From the NCBI RefSeq assembly GCF_003121625.1, contig NZ_QDDJ01000005.1, positions 247,620-311,619 of the forward strand: 64,000 nucleotides of DNA, in the 5' to 3' direction. Origin of the DNA: Ornithinimicrobium cavernae. GTDB lineage: Bacteria > Actinomycetota > Actinomycetes > Actinomycetales > Dermatophilaceae. Made by a program: the position numbers and the translations under genes. Shown here one piece after another: positions 1-8,301 of the stretch. Every line of letters begins with the position of its first letter. The stretch's first letter is position 1. The notes below the pieces were generated by a model. It did no database searches and had not been told where the DNA came from. It saw only the letters and a program-made list of their open reading frames with translations.

Positions 1-466
1 CGGCTACTGCATCGGTGGCGGTGCGGGCCTCGCCCTGGCGTGCGACATCCGGTTTGCCGACTCCCGGGCCAGGTTCGCCATCACCCCGGCCAAGCTCGGG
101 CTCGTCTACAGCCTGGAGTCCACCAAGCGGGTCGTCGACCTGGCCGGGCCCTCCCGGGCGAAGTGGATCCTGATGGGCGGTCTGCAGATCCAGGCTGCGC
201 GGGCCGTGGAACTCGGTCTGTTCGACGAGGTGCTCGACCCCGAGGAGCTGGAGACGCACACCTACGAGTTCGCCAGGACTCTCACGGAGCGGGCCCAGTT
301 CAGCGTGCGGGCGGGCAAGGAGATGGTCCGTCGGGTGGTGGGGGGCCAGGCCCGGGACGACGAGGCGACGACCGAGCTGCGCAACTCCTCGTTCGACACG
401 GACGACTTCGCCGAGGGCGTGCGTTCCTTCCTGGCCAAGCGCCCACCGCACTTCACCTGGTCGTGA
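1..466 (+). CDS. Enoyl-CoA hydratase/isomerase family protein (3' part)
   Basis: The reading frame is open from the window edge, so the N-terminus is missing. The first visible residues, GYCIGGGAGLALACDIRFA, are the crotonase-fold oxyanion-hole segment. They are followed by a conserved helix around FAITPAKLGLVYS and a helical C-terminal trimerisation region. Members hydrate or isomerise acyl-CoA esters in the cytoplasm; the substrate cannot be told from this fragment. The stop codon overlaps a possible GTG start of the next gene (GTGA), which suggests an operon with the thioesterase. Confidence 0.9.
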   Translation, partial: GYCIGGGAGLALACDIRFADSRARFAITPAKLGLVYSLESTKRVVDLAGPSRAKWILMGGLQIQAARAVELGLFDEVLDPEELETHTYEFARTLTERAQFSVRAGKEMVRRVVGGQARDDEATTELRNSSFDTDDFAEGVRSFLAKRPPHFTWS

Positions 467-942
467 CCGCGTCGATGAGCGGGTCACTGCCCAGCCGGAC
501 CGCTTTCCCGGAGGCGGTGGCCGCGGCAACGTCCGCCGCCGGGTCCGGGACCCAGGAGTTCGGCGACTTCTTCCTGTCACGGTTCCTGGGGCTGGACATC
601 GCCTTCGACGACGAGGACCGCACGTGCACGGTCCGGCTGCCCTACGCCCGACACCTCACGAACCCGCAGGGCGCGGTGCACGGCGGCATCCTGACCACGG
701 CCATAGACATCTCGATGGGCCACCTCTGCCAGCGCCACCTGTCGGCGTCGGTCACCGTCGAGATGCAGCTCAGATTCTTCCGCCCGGTGACGACCGACTG
801 CCTCGCGACCGGTCGATTCATCCGGGCGGGCCGGCGGCTCGTGCACGTCGAGTCCCGGATGACCGACACGGCGGGCGACCTGGTCGCCTTCGGGGTCGGG
901 ACCTGGCACAGGCTCGACGCCCTGGCGCCACGCAGTTCGTAG
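463..942 (+). CDS. PaaI-like hotdog-fold thioesterase
   Basis: About 159 residues if the GTG at 463 is used, which overlaps the upstream stop as GTGA; an ATG at 475 is the alternative. Neither start has a clear Shine-Dalgarno. The hotdog signature is visible as NPQGAVHGGILTTAIDISMG, followed by a strand-rich half containing VTVEMQLRFFRPV. Such proteins hydrolyse acyl-CoA or aryl-acyl-CoA thioesters. Placed after an enoyl-CoA hydratase, it probably releases or recycles CoA during acid catabolism. Confidence 0.85.
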   Translation: MTASMSGSLPSRTAFPEAVAAATSAAGSGTQEFGDFFLSRFLGLDIAFDDEDRTCTVRLPYARHLTNPQGAVHGGILTTAIDISMGHLCQRHLSASVTVEMQLRFFRPVTTDCLATGRFIRAGRRLVHVESRMTDTAGDLVAFGVGTWHRLDALAPRSS

Positions 943-1011
943 CACCCCCTGAGTCTGCGGCCTCGCAGGCCACAACCGACCGGCAACGAAGCCGGGATAG
1001 GAGAAGAGTCG

Positions 1012-1989
1012 ATGCGCAACAGGATCATCGCCGGAATCGGTGCAGTGACGCTCACGATCACCCTGGCCGCCTGCGGAGGCGACGGCGGCGGCGGTGAGGC
1101 GGGGGAGTACCCCTCGGACGAGCTGGACTGGACGATCGCCTTCGGCCCCGGAGGCGGCAACGACATCATGGCCCGCACGATGGTGGACATCATCAACCAG
1201 TACGAGCTCTATCCGGAGGACATCCGGCTGGAGAACCGCGAGGGTGGCAGCGGCGCCACGGGGTGGGGCTATCTGCTCAACCAGCGCGGCAGCGGCTACG
1301 GCATCTCCACCACCTCCGGCTCGTTCATCACCACGCCGCTCCAGGCCGACACCGGCTGGACCTATGAGGACTTCACGCCGGTCGGCCTGTTCGCGACCGA
1401 CGACGCGCTGTTCGTGGTGCCGGGCAGCAGCGACATCAAGACCTGGGAGGACTGGGTCGAGTTCGCCTCCGGCGAGGAGAGCGTGGTGGTCGGCGGCATC
1501 GGCACGATCAATGTCGACTTCATCATCCACGAACTGCTGGCCGAGGCCGCCGGCTACGAGATCGAGTACGTCCCCTTCAACGAGGAGGGGCAGCTCCAGA
1601 CGGCACTGCTGTCGGGCTCCCTGGACGGGATGGTGTCCAACACGGGCTCGATCCTCGGACAGATCGAGGCCAAGGAGGTCACGCCGCTGCTGTTCACCGG
1701 TGCCGAGGCGCTCCCTGCGCTCCCCGACGTGCCGACCGGTGTGGACAAGGGCATCGAGAACCTGCCCGCGATGCCACGCGGCATGATCCTGCCCCCGGAC
1801 GCTCCGCAGGAGGCCCAGGACTGGTGGATCAAGACCATGAAGGAGGTCGTCGAGACACCGGAGTGGCAGGAGTACATCGAGTCCAACTACCTCACCGAGA
1901 AGATCCTCTGGGGCGACGAGTTCTATGAGTCCCTCGGGACGACGGTCAACGACTTCACCGAGATCCTGACCGAGGCCGGGGCACTGTGA
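1012..1989 (+). CDS. tctC: Tripartite tricarboxylate transporter substrate-binding lipoprotein (TctC family)
   Basis: 325 residues. The N-terminus is a lipoprotein signal with lipobox LAAC (Cys21) followed by a Gly-rich linker. The mature part has the TctC/Bug layout, with FGPGGGNDIMAR near the ligand site and later motifs for the two-lobed periplasmic-binding fold. A good ribosome site (AGGAGA) precedes the ATG. It is the extracytoplasmic solute receptor for the TctA/TctB pair just downstream. Ligands of this family are usually carboxylates; the specific one is not readable. It overlaps tctB by 4 bases. Confidence 0.93.
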   Translation: MRNRIIAGIGAVTLTITLAACGGDGGGGEAGEYPSDELDWTIAFGPGGGNDIMARTMVDIINQYELYPEDIRLENREGGSGATGWGYLLNQRGSGYGISTTSGSFITTPLQADTGWTYEDFTPVGLFATDDALFVVPGSSDIKTWEDWVEFASGEESVVVGGIGTINVDFIIHELLAEAAGYEIEYVPFNEEGQLQTALLSGSLDGMVSNTGSILGQIEAKEVTPLLFTGAEALPALPDVPTGVDKGIENLPAMPRGMILPPDAPQEAQDWWIKTMKEVVETPEWQEYIESNYLTEKILWGDEFYESLGTTVNDFTEILTEAGAL

Positions 1990-2546
1990 CGCCGATGGCC
2001 TCCGTCGATCACCGCCCAGAGGTGGCCCCTCCGGAGGAGCCGTCGCCGCCGACCGCCAACCGGCACGGGTGGTCGGCCAAGCTGGTCTTCTTCGTGGTCC
2101 TGCTCGTCGTCATGGCCGCCTACACACAGCTGGCCTTCCAGATGGACTGGGTGACCAAGGCTGGTCGGATCGGCCCGGGGTACTTCCCCCGCATCATCGG
2201 GGTCGCCGCCACCCTGTTGGCCGCGTTCGGGGCGTGGCACAGCTGGCGCCACCCCGGTGACGAGTCCGACGTCGTCGAGGAGGAGATGGGTGAGGGTGAC
2301 CTCGGCAGACACCCCATGGCGATGCTCGTCATGGTGCTCGCCTCGCTCGTCCTGCTGGTCACCCTGCTCTCGCTCGGCGCCATCGTGGCCTCCGCCGTGT
2401 TCATGCTCGCGGTGCTCAGCTATCTCAACCCGGGGCGCTGGGTCACCAACCTGGTCCTCGCCGTCGCGGTCCCGTTCGGTCTGTACCTGCTGTTCCAGAC
2501 CGCGTTGAACGCCGGGCTCCCCTCAGGCATCCTGCCGCGCTTCTGA
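1986..2546 (+). CDS. tctB: Tripartite tricarboxylate transporter small membrane subunit (TctB family)
   Basis: 186 residues with a GTG start overlapping the tctC stop. A hydrophilic N-terminus is followed by about four hydrophobic segments (near residues 30-50, 60-80, 112-145 and 155-180), with RIGPGYFPRIIG between the first two as is usual for TctB. It is the small membrane subunit of the secondary TTT importer. The tight TctC-TctB-TctA order supports the call more than sequence conservation, which is low in this family. Confidence 0.9.
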   Translation: MTPMASVDHRPEVAPPEEPSPPTANRHGWSAKLVFFVVLLVVMAAYTQLAFQMDWVTKAGRIGPGYFPRIIGVAATLLAAFGAWHSWRHPGDESDVVEEEMGEGDLGRHPMAMLVMVLASLVLLVTLLSLGAIVASAVFMLAVLSYLNPGRWVTNLVLAVAVPFGLYLLFQTALNAGLPSGILPRF

Positions 2547-2575
2547 CCCCCGCGGCACCCGACTGAAAGAGTGGT

Positions 2576-4252
2576 ATGGAAATCTTCGAGGCCCTCGGCG
2601 GTGGCATCGCCACCGTCCTGACGCTGCAGAACCTCTTCCTCCTGGCGGCCGGTGTCACCGTCGGCATGATCGTCGGCGTGATGCCTGGGCTGGGCCCGTC
2701 GGCCGGGCTGGCCATCCTGCTCCCGCTCACCTTCGGACTGGACCCGTCCGGAGCGATCGTCATGCTGGCCGCTGTCTACTACGGCTCGATGTATGGCGGC
2801 ACGATCACCTCGGTCCTCATCAACACCCCTGGCGAGTCGGCCACCGTCGCGAGCACCTTCGACGGCTATCCGCTGGCCCGCCAGGGTCGGGCCGGCCCGG
2901 CACTGGTCATGGCGGCGATCGCCTCGTTCGTGGCGGGCACGGTCGGTGCGGTCCTCATCAGCTTCTTCGCGCCGATGACCGCCTCCGTGGCCAAGACGTT
3001 CGGTCCTCCCGAGCTGTTCCTGGTGGTCGTGGCCGGGCTGCTCACCCTGATCGTGATCATCGGCAGGAACAAGCTGCTCGGGGTCCTGTCTGCGCTCCTG
3101 GGCTTCGCGCTCGCCACGGTGGGTATCGACGTGGGGGTCGGTCAGCAGCGCTACACCTTCGGGTCCACCGAACTGATCAACGGCATCGACTTCGTCCCCG
3201 TGGCCATCGGTCTCTTCGGCGTCGGCGAGATCCTGTACACCCTCTGGCGCGGTGGGCACAAGGAGTCGATCGCCTACGCCAAGGTCACCGTGCGCGATCG
3301 GGCGTTCTGGCCGACCCGGCAGGACTACCGGGACTCGAGGGGCGCCATCACCCGCGGGTCCCTCCTGGGCTTCTTCGTCGGGACGGCGCCCGGTGCCGGA
3401 GCGACCGTGGCCTCGCTCATGTCCTACAACATGGAGAAGTCCGTCTCCAAGACCCCGGAGAAGTTCGGCAAGGGTGCCATGGCAGGTCTGGCCGGTCCCG
3501 AGGCGGCCAACAACGGCGCCTCGGCGGGTGCGATGGTGCCGCTGCTGACGCTCGGTATCCCGGGCTCCGGGGCGACCGCGGTGCTCCTGGCCGGTTTCCT
3601 GATGTGGGGCCTGCAGCCCGGTCCGCTGCTGATGGAGCAGAACCCGGACTTTGCCTGGGGGCTCATCGCCAGCATGTACCTGGGCAACGTGATGCTGCTG
3701 CTCATCAACATCTTCATGATCCCGAGCTTCGCCAGCATCGCGCGGGTCCCGTTCCGGCTGCTGGCACCGATCATCATCGTGCTGTGCGTCATGGGCACCT
3801 TCACGGTCAACGGCAGCATCATCGAGGTCGGGATCATGCTCGCGTGCGGCGTCCTCGGCTTCTTCATGCGGCGCTACGGCATGTCGCCGGCGGCGCTCGT
3901 GATCGCCCTGGTCCTCGGGCCGCTGGCTGAGGAGACGCTGCGACAGACCATGGTGATCTCCGGCGGCGACATGACGATCTTCCTGCAGCGCTCGACGTCC
4001 GTGTGGCTGCTGGTGCTGATGGCGCTCCTGCTCCTCATCCCCCTCCTGGGCCCGTGGATCCGGCGCATTGTGGACGCGCAGGTGCGGGACCTCGGACGTG
4101 CCCGCCGCTACCGTGAGCGGCAGGAACGAAAGAACACGGTGACCGGGCCGGACGCGGACGTCGCAGCGGGTGAGGACCGGCGCGAGGGACACGGCTCCGC
4201 CGAGCACGAGAAGGACCCAGCTGGCCACGCCGGCCCGGGAGGCACCGCGTGA
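2576..4252 (+). CDS. tctA: Tripartite tricarboxylate transporter large membrane subunit (TctA family)
   Basis: 558 residues with about 11-12 hydrophobic segments. Family hallmarks are GVMPGLGPSAGLAILLPLTF near residue 35, YYGSMYGGTITSVLINTPGE near residue 70 and a second glycine-rich repeat, GIPGSGATAVLLAGFLMWG, around residue 330. It forms the translocation channel of the TTT importer. The last 50 or so residues are a charged, low-complexity cytoplasmic tail that makes it longer than the usual roughly 500 residues. Confidence 0.95.
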   Translation: MEIFEALGGGIATVLTLQNLFLLAAGVTVGMIVGVMPGLGPSAGLAILLPLTFGLDPSGAIVMLAAVYYGSMYGGTITSVLINTPGESATVASTFDGYPLARQGRAGPALVMAAIASFVAGTVGAVLISFFAPMTASVAKTFGPPELFLVVVAGLLTLIVIIGRNKLLGVLSALLGFALATVGIDVGVGQQRYTFGSTELINGIDFVPVAIGLFGVGEILYTLWRGGHKESIAYAKVTVRDRAFWPTRQDYRDSRGAITRGSLLGFFVGTAPGAGATVASLMSYNMEKSVSKTPEKFGKGAMAGLAGPEAANNGASAGAMVPLLTLGIPGSGATAVLLAGFLMWGLQPGPLLMEQNPDFAWGLIASMYLGNVMLLLINIFMIPSFASIARVPFRLLAPIIIVLCVMGTFTVNGSIIEVGIMLACGVLGFFMRRYGMSPAALVIALVLGPLAEETLRQTMVISGGDMTIFLQRSTSVWLLVLMALLLLIPLLGPWIRRIVDAQVRDLGRARRYRERQERKNTVTGPDADVAAGEDRREGHGSAEHEKDPAGHAGPGGTA

Positions 4253-4263
4253 CCGCCCGACCC

Positions 4264-4310
4264 GTGTCAGGTGCCCCGGTGTCGGCGTTCGGGGAACATG
4301 AGCCTGACAC
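4264..4310 (+). repeat. Nested inverted repeat between tctA and lhgO
   Basis: GTGTCAGG at 4264-4271 is the exact reverse complement of CCTGACAC at 4303-4310. Inside it, CCCCG and CGGGG form a second stem. The element fills most of the 88-base gap between tctA and the next gene. It could be an RNA processing or attenuation structure setting different levels for transporter and enzyme genes, or an operator. No U-tract follows, so a simple terminator is unlikely. Confidence 0.4.
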
Positions 4311-4340
4311 CGACACCATCTGGAATCTCGAGAGGACCGC

Positions 4341-5597
4341 ATGACTGCCCCGCGCTATGCCGTGGTGGGTGGTGGCATCGTGGGTGCCGCCGTCGCCCAC
4401 CGACTGCTGGAGACCGAACCGGACGCCTCGGTCACCGTGCTGGAGAAGGAGTCCGAGCTGGCCCAGCACCAGACCGGACGGAACAGCGGGGTGGTCCACG
4501 CGGGGATCTACTACACCCCTGGCTCACTCAAGGCACAGCTGTGCCGCCAGGGGGTCGGGATGCTCAAGGACTTCTGCGCGGAACACGACATCGCCTACCG
4601 GGAGATCGGCAAGGTGCTGGTCGCCCTCGATGAGACCGAGGCCGGGCGGCTGGGTGACATCGAGAGCCGGGCGCACGCCAACGGTGTCCCTGGCGTGCGA
4701 CGCCTGGGACCGGACGAGCTCACGGAGATCGAGCCCCACGTGCGGGGCGTGGCAGGGTTGCACTCACCGACGACGGCGATCGCGGACTTTCCCGGCGTGA
4801 CCCGCAAGCTGGCCGAGCTGGTTGTGCAGCGGGGCGGGCGGGTCCGCACGAGCACCGAGGTGGTCGGACTGCGCAACACGGCGAGCGGGGTGTCGGTGAC
4901 CACCAGGAGCACAAACGCCGGTCGGCCAGGCCGCGGTGCCGGTCCGGAGGAGGAGGTCGAGCGGTTCGACACGGTCGTCCTCTGCGCCGGGTTGCACGTG
5001 GACCGGCTCGCCCGCCAGCTCGGTGCCTCCGACGAGCCGCGCATCATGCCGTTCCGGGGGGAGTACCTCCGGATCCGTCCCGAGAAGCGCTCCCTGGTCA
5101 ACGGGCTCGTCTACCCGGTGCCTGATCCGCGCTATCCCTTCCTCGGGGTGCACCTCACCCCGCAGGTCGACGGCGAGGTGCTGGTGGGTCCCAACGCGGT
5201 GCTGGCGCTCGCCCGGGAGGGCTACACCTGGGGCACGGTGTCCCCGAGGGACCTGGCCGACACCGTGTCCTGGCCGGGGTTCCTGCCGTTCGCCCGCAAG
5301 AACTGGCGCACCGGCGTCGCGGAGATGGCCGGCTCGTTGAGCCGGCGTCGGTTCGTCGCCGCGGCCCAGCGCTACGTCCCGGATCTCATGCTGGGGGACG
5401 TGCTGCCGGGCCGACACGGGATCCGTGCCCAGGCCATGGACCGCGACGGCAGCCTCGTGGACGACTTCCGGATCGACCTGCAGGGCAGCGTCGTGGCACT
5501 GCGCAACGCGCCCTCGCCTGCGGCCACGTCCAGCCTGGCGATCGCGAGCTATCTCGTGGACCGGGTCCGGGGCGCGCAACCGGAGGTGGCCTCATGA
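4341..5597 (+). CDS. lhgO: L-2-hydroxyglutarate oxidase-like FAD enzyme (LhgO family)
   Basis: 418 residues. The N-terminus carries the FAD dinucleotide-binding motif VVGGGIVGAAVA, followed by QTGRNSGVVHAGIYYTPGSLK, which is characteristic of L-2-hydroxyglutarate oxidases. The family oxidises L-2-hydroxy acids to 2-oxo acids, passing electrons to oxygen or the membrane quinone pool. The ATG is preceded by GAGAGGACC. The stop overlaps the start of the DapA-like gene. In this transporter operon the enzyme may act on the imported hydroxy acid rather than on hydroxyglutarate itself; that is inference. Confidence 0.88.
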   Translation: MTAPRYAVVGGGIVGAAVAHRLLETEPDASVTVLEKESELAQHQTGRNSGVVHAGIYYTPGSLKAQLCRQGVGMLKDFCAEHDIAYREIGKVLVALDETEAGRLGDIESRAHANGVPGVRRLGPDELTEIEPHVRGVAGLHSPTTAIADFPGVTRKLAELVVQRGGRVRTSTEVVGLRNTASGVSVTTRSTNAGRPGRGAGPEEEVERFDTVVLCAGLHVDRLARQLGASDEPRIMPFRGEYLRIRPEKRSLVNGLVYPVPDPRYPFLGVHLTPQVDGEVLVGPNAVLALAREGYTWGTVSPRDLADTVSWPGFLPFARKNWRTGVAEMAGSLSRRRFVAAAQRYVPDLMLGDVLPGRHGIRAQAMDRDGSLVDDFRIDLQGSVVALRNAPSPAATSSLAIASYLVDRVRGAQPEVAS

Positions 5598-6568
5598 CAC
5601 CGCGGGAGGCCCTCCCCGGGGACCTCTGGTCGATCCTGGCGACGCCGTTCGACGCGGACGGTGCGCTCGACCACCGGTCGATGAGGCGACAGGTGGACTT
5701 CGTCCGGGCGGCCGGCGCCAGCGGTGTCGTGGCGCTGGGTGTGTTCGGCGAGGCCACCTCCCTGAGCCTGGAGGAGCATCGCGCAGTGGTCCGCACGGTG
5801 GCGGAGGCTGCCGACGGTCTGCCGGTTGTCGTGGGCGTCGGCGCCCGCAGCACCGCCGTCGCCGTGGAGCAGGCGGTCAACGTGGTTCACGCGCTGCGCG
5901 ATCGCGCCGGGCCACGGGCACTGATGGTGATGATCCCGTCCGGTGAGGCGATGGCCACCGTCGCGCACCTGACCGCGGTCCACGAGGCCAGCGGGTTGCC
6001 CGTCGTGCTCCAGGACTATCCGGCGTCATCGGGCGTGCGCATCAGCCCCTCCGGTCTCGCGGAGGTCGTGCGGCGCTGTCCGTTCGTCTGTGCGATCAAG
6101 GCCGAGGCCGCTCCCACCGCGCCGGCGATCGCCGAGCTGTTGGCTGCGGCCGGGTCCTCGGACGTCGGAGCGGTCCCCGTGTTCGGGGGACTGGGTGGCG
6201 TCGGACTGGTCGACGAGCTGAGCGTCGGAGCGTCCGGCGCGATGACCGGTTTCAGCCACCCCGAAGGGCTGCGCGCGACCCTGGACGCCTTCAACAAGGG
6301 TGGCTTCGGGGCGGCCCGGCAGGCCTGGGCGCGCTGGCTGCCGATCGCTGTGTTCGAGGCACAGGCAGGGATCAGTCTCGCCCTGCGCAAGGCGCTCCTG
6401 CAGCGACGGGGTGTCCTGGGCCAGGCCACCGTGCGGCCACCCGCGCCAGGCCTGCCGGCCGCGATGAGTGACCTCGTGGACCGGCACGCCGCGAGCGCGA
6501 TGGAGCTGCTGGCACCGGGTGCGGCAGCACGCCGGACAGGGGTCCCGACCGTGGAGGTGACACCATGA
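5594..6568 (+). CDS. Dihydrodipicolinate synthase/N-acetylneuraminate lyase family protein (DapA-like)
   Basis: 324 residues with the class I aldolase TIM-barrel pattern. GVFGEATSLSLEEH occupies the position of the pyruvate-binding GTTGE loop, the Tyr is in LQDYPASSG, and the probable Schiff-base Lys is in CAIKAEA. These enzymes cleave, form or dehydrate 2-oxo acids through a lysine imine. It lies in a catabolic operon, has a variant GVFGE loop and is not near lysine genes, so it is probably a sugar-acid or 2-keto-3-deoxy acid lyase or dehydratase rather than true DapA. It overlaps both neighbours by 4 bases. Confidence 0.85.
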   Translation: MTPREALPGDLWSILATPFDADGALDHRSMRRQVDFVRAAGASGVVALGVFGEATSLSLEEHRAVVRTVAEAADGLPVVVGVGARSTAVAVEQAVNVVHALRDRAGPRALMVMIPSGEAMATVAHLTAVHEASGLPVVLQDYPASSGVRISPSGLAEVVRRCPFVCAIKAEAAPTAPAIAELLAAAGSSDVGAVPVFGGLGGVGLVDELSVGASGAMTGFSHPEGLRATLDAFNKGGFGAARQAWARWLPIAVFEAQAGISLALRKALLQRRGVLGQATVRPPAPGLPAAMSDLVDRHAASAMELLAPGAAARRTGVPTVEVTP

Positions 6569-7338
6569 GACTGGGCCTCGAGGAGCGGGCGGCCGTCGTG
6601 CTGGGTGCCACCTCCGGGCTGGGCAGTGCGGTGGCGCAGGCACTGGACGAGGAAGGAGCTCGGGTGGCCGTCGTGGGTCGCGACGCTGACCGGACCGGGG
6701 CCAGAGCCGCCGAGCTGGCCTCCGGTGCCCCGATCGTGGCCGACCTGAGCCAGGCAGGGGCGGCGGCAGCGATCGCCGACGCCGCTGAGCGGGCTCTCGG
6801 CCCGGTGGAGATCCTCGTGCTCAACGGTGGCGGGCCCCCGCCGGGCACGGCCACCGACCTCACGGCAGAGGGGGCCCTCACGGCGTTCGACCTCCTGCTG
6901 CGCACCCACGTCGATCTCGTCCAGCGGATCCTCCCCGGCATGCGCGAGCGTGGCTGGGGACGGATCGTGGCGATCGGCTCCAGCGGTGTCCAGCAGCCGA
7001 TCCCCAACCTCGCCGCGTCCAACGTGGGGCGGGCGGCGCTCGCGGGATACCTGAAGACCCTGGCCGCCGAGGTCGCCGGCGACGGCGTCACGGTCAACAT
7101 GGTGCTGCCCGGTCGCATCGCCACGAAGCGGCTGGCCGCCCTCGACGAGGCCGCCGCGGGCAGGACGGGGCGCACCGTGGCCGAGGTCCGGGCGACGTCA
7201 CAGGCGAGCATCCCCGTCGGACGCTACGGCGAGCCGGAGGAGTTCGCCGCCGTCGTTGCCTTTCTGGCCAGCGACCGTGCCTCGTTCGTGACCGGCGAGG
7301 AGATCCGGGTCGACGGCGGCATGGTCCGTGCCCGCTGA
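6565..7338 (+). CDS. Short-chain dehydrogenase/reductase (SDR)
   Basis: 257 residues. The nucleotide site appears as LGATSGLGSAVA, a variant of TGxxxGIG, and the NNAG position is LNGGGPPPG. The active-site Ser lies in AIGSSGVQQPIPNL, but the usual YxxxK reads NVGRAALAGYLK, with the catalytic Tyr missing. That departure occurs in some SDR subfamilies whose members have altered chemistry. The C-terminal segment FVTGEEIRVDGGMVRAR is standard for classical SDRs. It probably oxidises an intermediate of the operon's pathway. Confidence 0.85.
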   Translation: MRLGLEERAAVVLGATSGLGSAVAQALDEEGARVAVVGRDADRTGARAAELASGAPIVADLSQAGAAAAIADAAERALGPVEILVLNGGGPPPGTATDLTAEGALTAFDLLLRTHVDLVQRILPGMRERGWGRIVAIGSSGVQQPIPNLAASNVGRAALAGYLKTLAAEVAGDGVTVNMVLPGRIATKRLAALDEAAAGRTGRTVAEVRATSQASIPVGRYGEPEEFAAVVAFLASDRASFVTGEEIRVDGGMVRAR

Positions 7339-7424
7339 CCCGGACACGACGAGGCGACCCACCGAGCAGGGAACTGACCCGCCGACCGCGGCGAGCGGCA
7401 TACCGACCGATCCGAGGAGTTCAC

Positions 7425-8273
7425 ATGCACCTGGCCACCATCACCGAGCAGTCCGCCGAGACACCCGTCCTGGTGGATCCCGACCGCGGGGTCATCGCCT
7501 TTGCCGCGCTCGGGAACGACGTGCCGACGGAGCTGCTGGAGGCGATCCGTGCAGAACGGATCACCGAGCTCACGGAGCGTGCTGCCGCTGCCCCCGACAG
7601 CGCCTTCCGCCCGGTGGACGCGGTGCAGTTCACGGCGCCCTACCGGCACCCGCGGATGATCTGGGGCATCGGGTTGAACTATGTCGACCACGCCAGCGAC
7701 CTGTCGGAGAGCGTCCCGGAGGAGCCGGCCTCCTTCATCAAGCTGGACCACACCATCATCGGCCCCGGCGACCCGATCCCGATCCCGGTGCAGAGCCAGC
7801 GGACCACGAGCGAGGCCGAGATGGGCCTGGTGATCGGACGGCACTGTCGCAACGTCGAGCCCGAGGAGGCTCTCGACTACGTCCTCGGCGTGGTGAACGT
7901 GCTGGACCAGACGGCCGAGGACATCCTGCAGCGGAATCCGCGCTTCCTGACCCGGTCCAAGAACTTTCCCGGCTTCTTCTCCTTCGGACCGCGCATCGTG
8001 CCCCTCGAGGAGGTGGCAGCGCACGCCGGCGGCGTCCCGAGGATCCAGGTCTCGACCGTCGTCAACGGTGACCAGATCCGCAGCAACACCGTGGAACGGA
8101 TGCGCTACTCACCGGCCTCCCTGATCAGCTTCCACAGCAAGGTGATGCCTCTCCAGCCGGGCGACATCATCTCGCCAGGGACCCCGGGAGCGATCCACGT
8201 GAGTCCCGGCGACGTGGTCGAGTGCCAGATTCCTGGGCTCGGGGTGCTCCGCAACCCTGTGGTTGCTGGCTGA
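7425..8273 (+). CDS. Fumarylacetoacetate hydrolase (FAH) family protein
   Basis: 282 residues. An N-terminal domain of about 70 residues precedes the FAH fold, which starts at WGIGLNYVDHA. Metal-binding acidic residues are in the segment around SEAEMGLVIG, and the end shows SPGTPGAIHVSPGDVVECQI. The family performs metal-dependent C-C bond hydrolysis of acylpyruvates, diketo sugar acids and similar compounds. Behind an SDR and a DapA-like lyase it would suit hydrolysis of a 2,4-diketo acid to pyruvate plus a second product; that is inference. An 86-base leader with GAGGAG separates it from the SDR. Confidence 0.88.
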   Translation: MHLATITEQSAETPVLVDPDRGVIAFAALGNDVPTELLEAIRAERITELTERAAAAPDSAFRPVDAVQFTAPYRHPRMIWGIGLNYVDHASDLSESVPEEPASFIKLDHTIIGPGDPIPIPVQSQRTTSEAEMGLVIGRHCRNVEPEEALDYVLGVVNVLDQTAEDILQRNPRFLTRSKNFPGFFSFGPRIVPLEEVAAHAGGVPRIQVSTVVNGDQIRSNTVERMRYSPASLISFHSKVMPLQPGDIISPGTPGAIHVSPGDVVECQIPGLGVLRNPVVAG

Positions 8274-8301
8274 CAGGGCACGACGGTGCGACACTTCGGG
8301 G

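Noticed and set aside
40..942. One 300-residue frame covering the hydratase end and the thioesterase
   Set aside because: Its first half is out of frame with the obvious hydratase and has low-complexity Arg/Gly composition. Only the part from about 463 or 475 is a real protein.
2420..4342. Very long minus-strand frame opposite tctA
   Set aside because: It is a composition shadow of tctA: Arg/Asp/His-rich translation, no family features, and the plus-strand gene is clear. The same applies to long antisense frames at 12866-14665, 29263-31212, 33297-35144, 38000-39379 and 42173-43633.
5594..6568. Biosynthetic dihydrodipicolinate synthase
   Set aside because: It has an altered GVFGE loop and is coupled to catabolic genes; no lysine genes are nearby.
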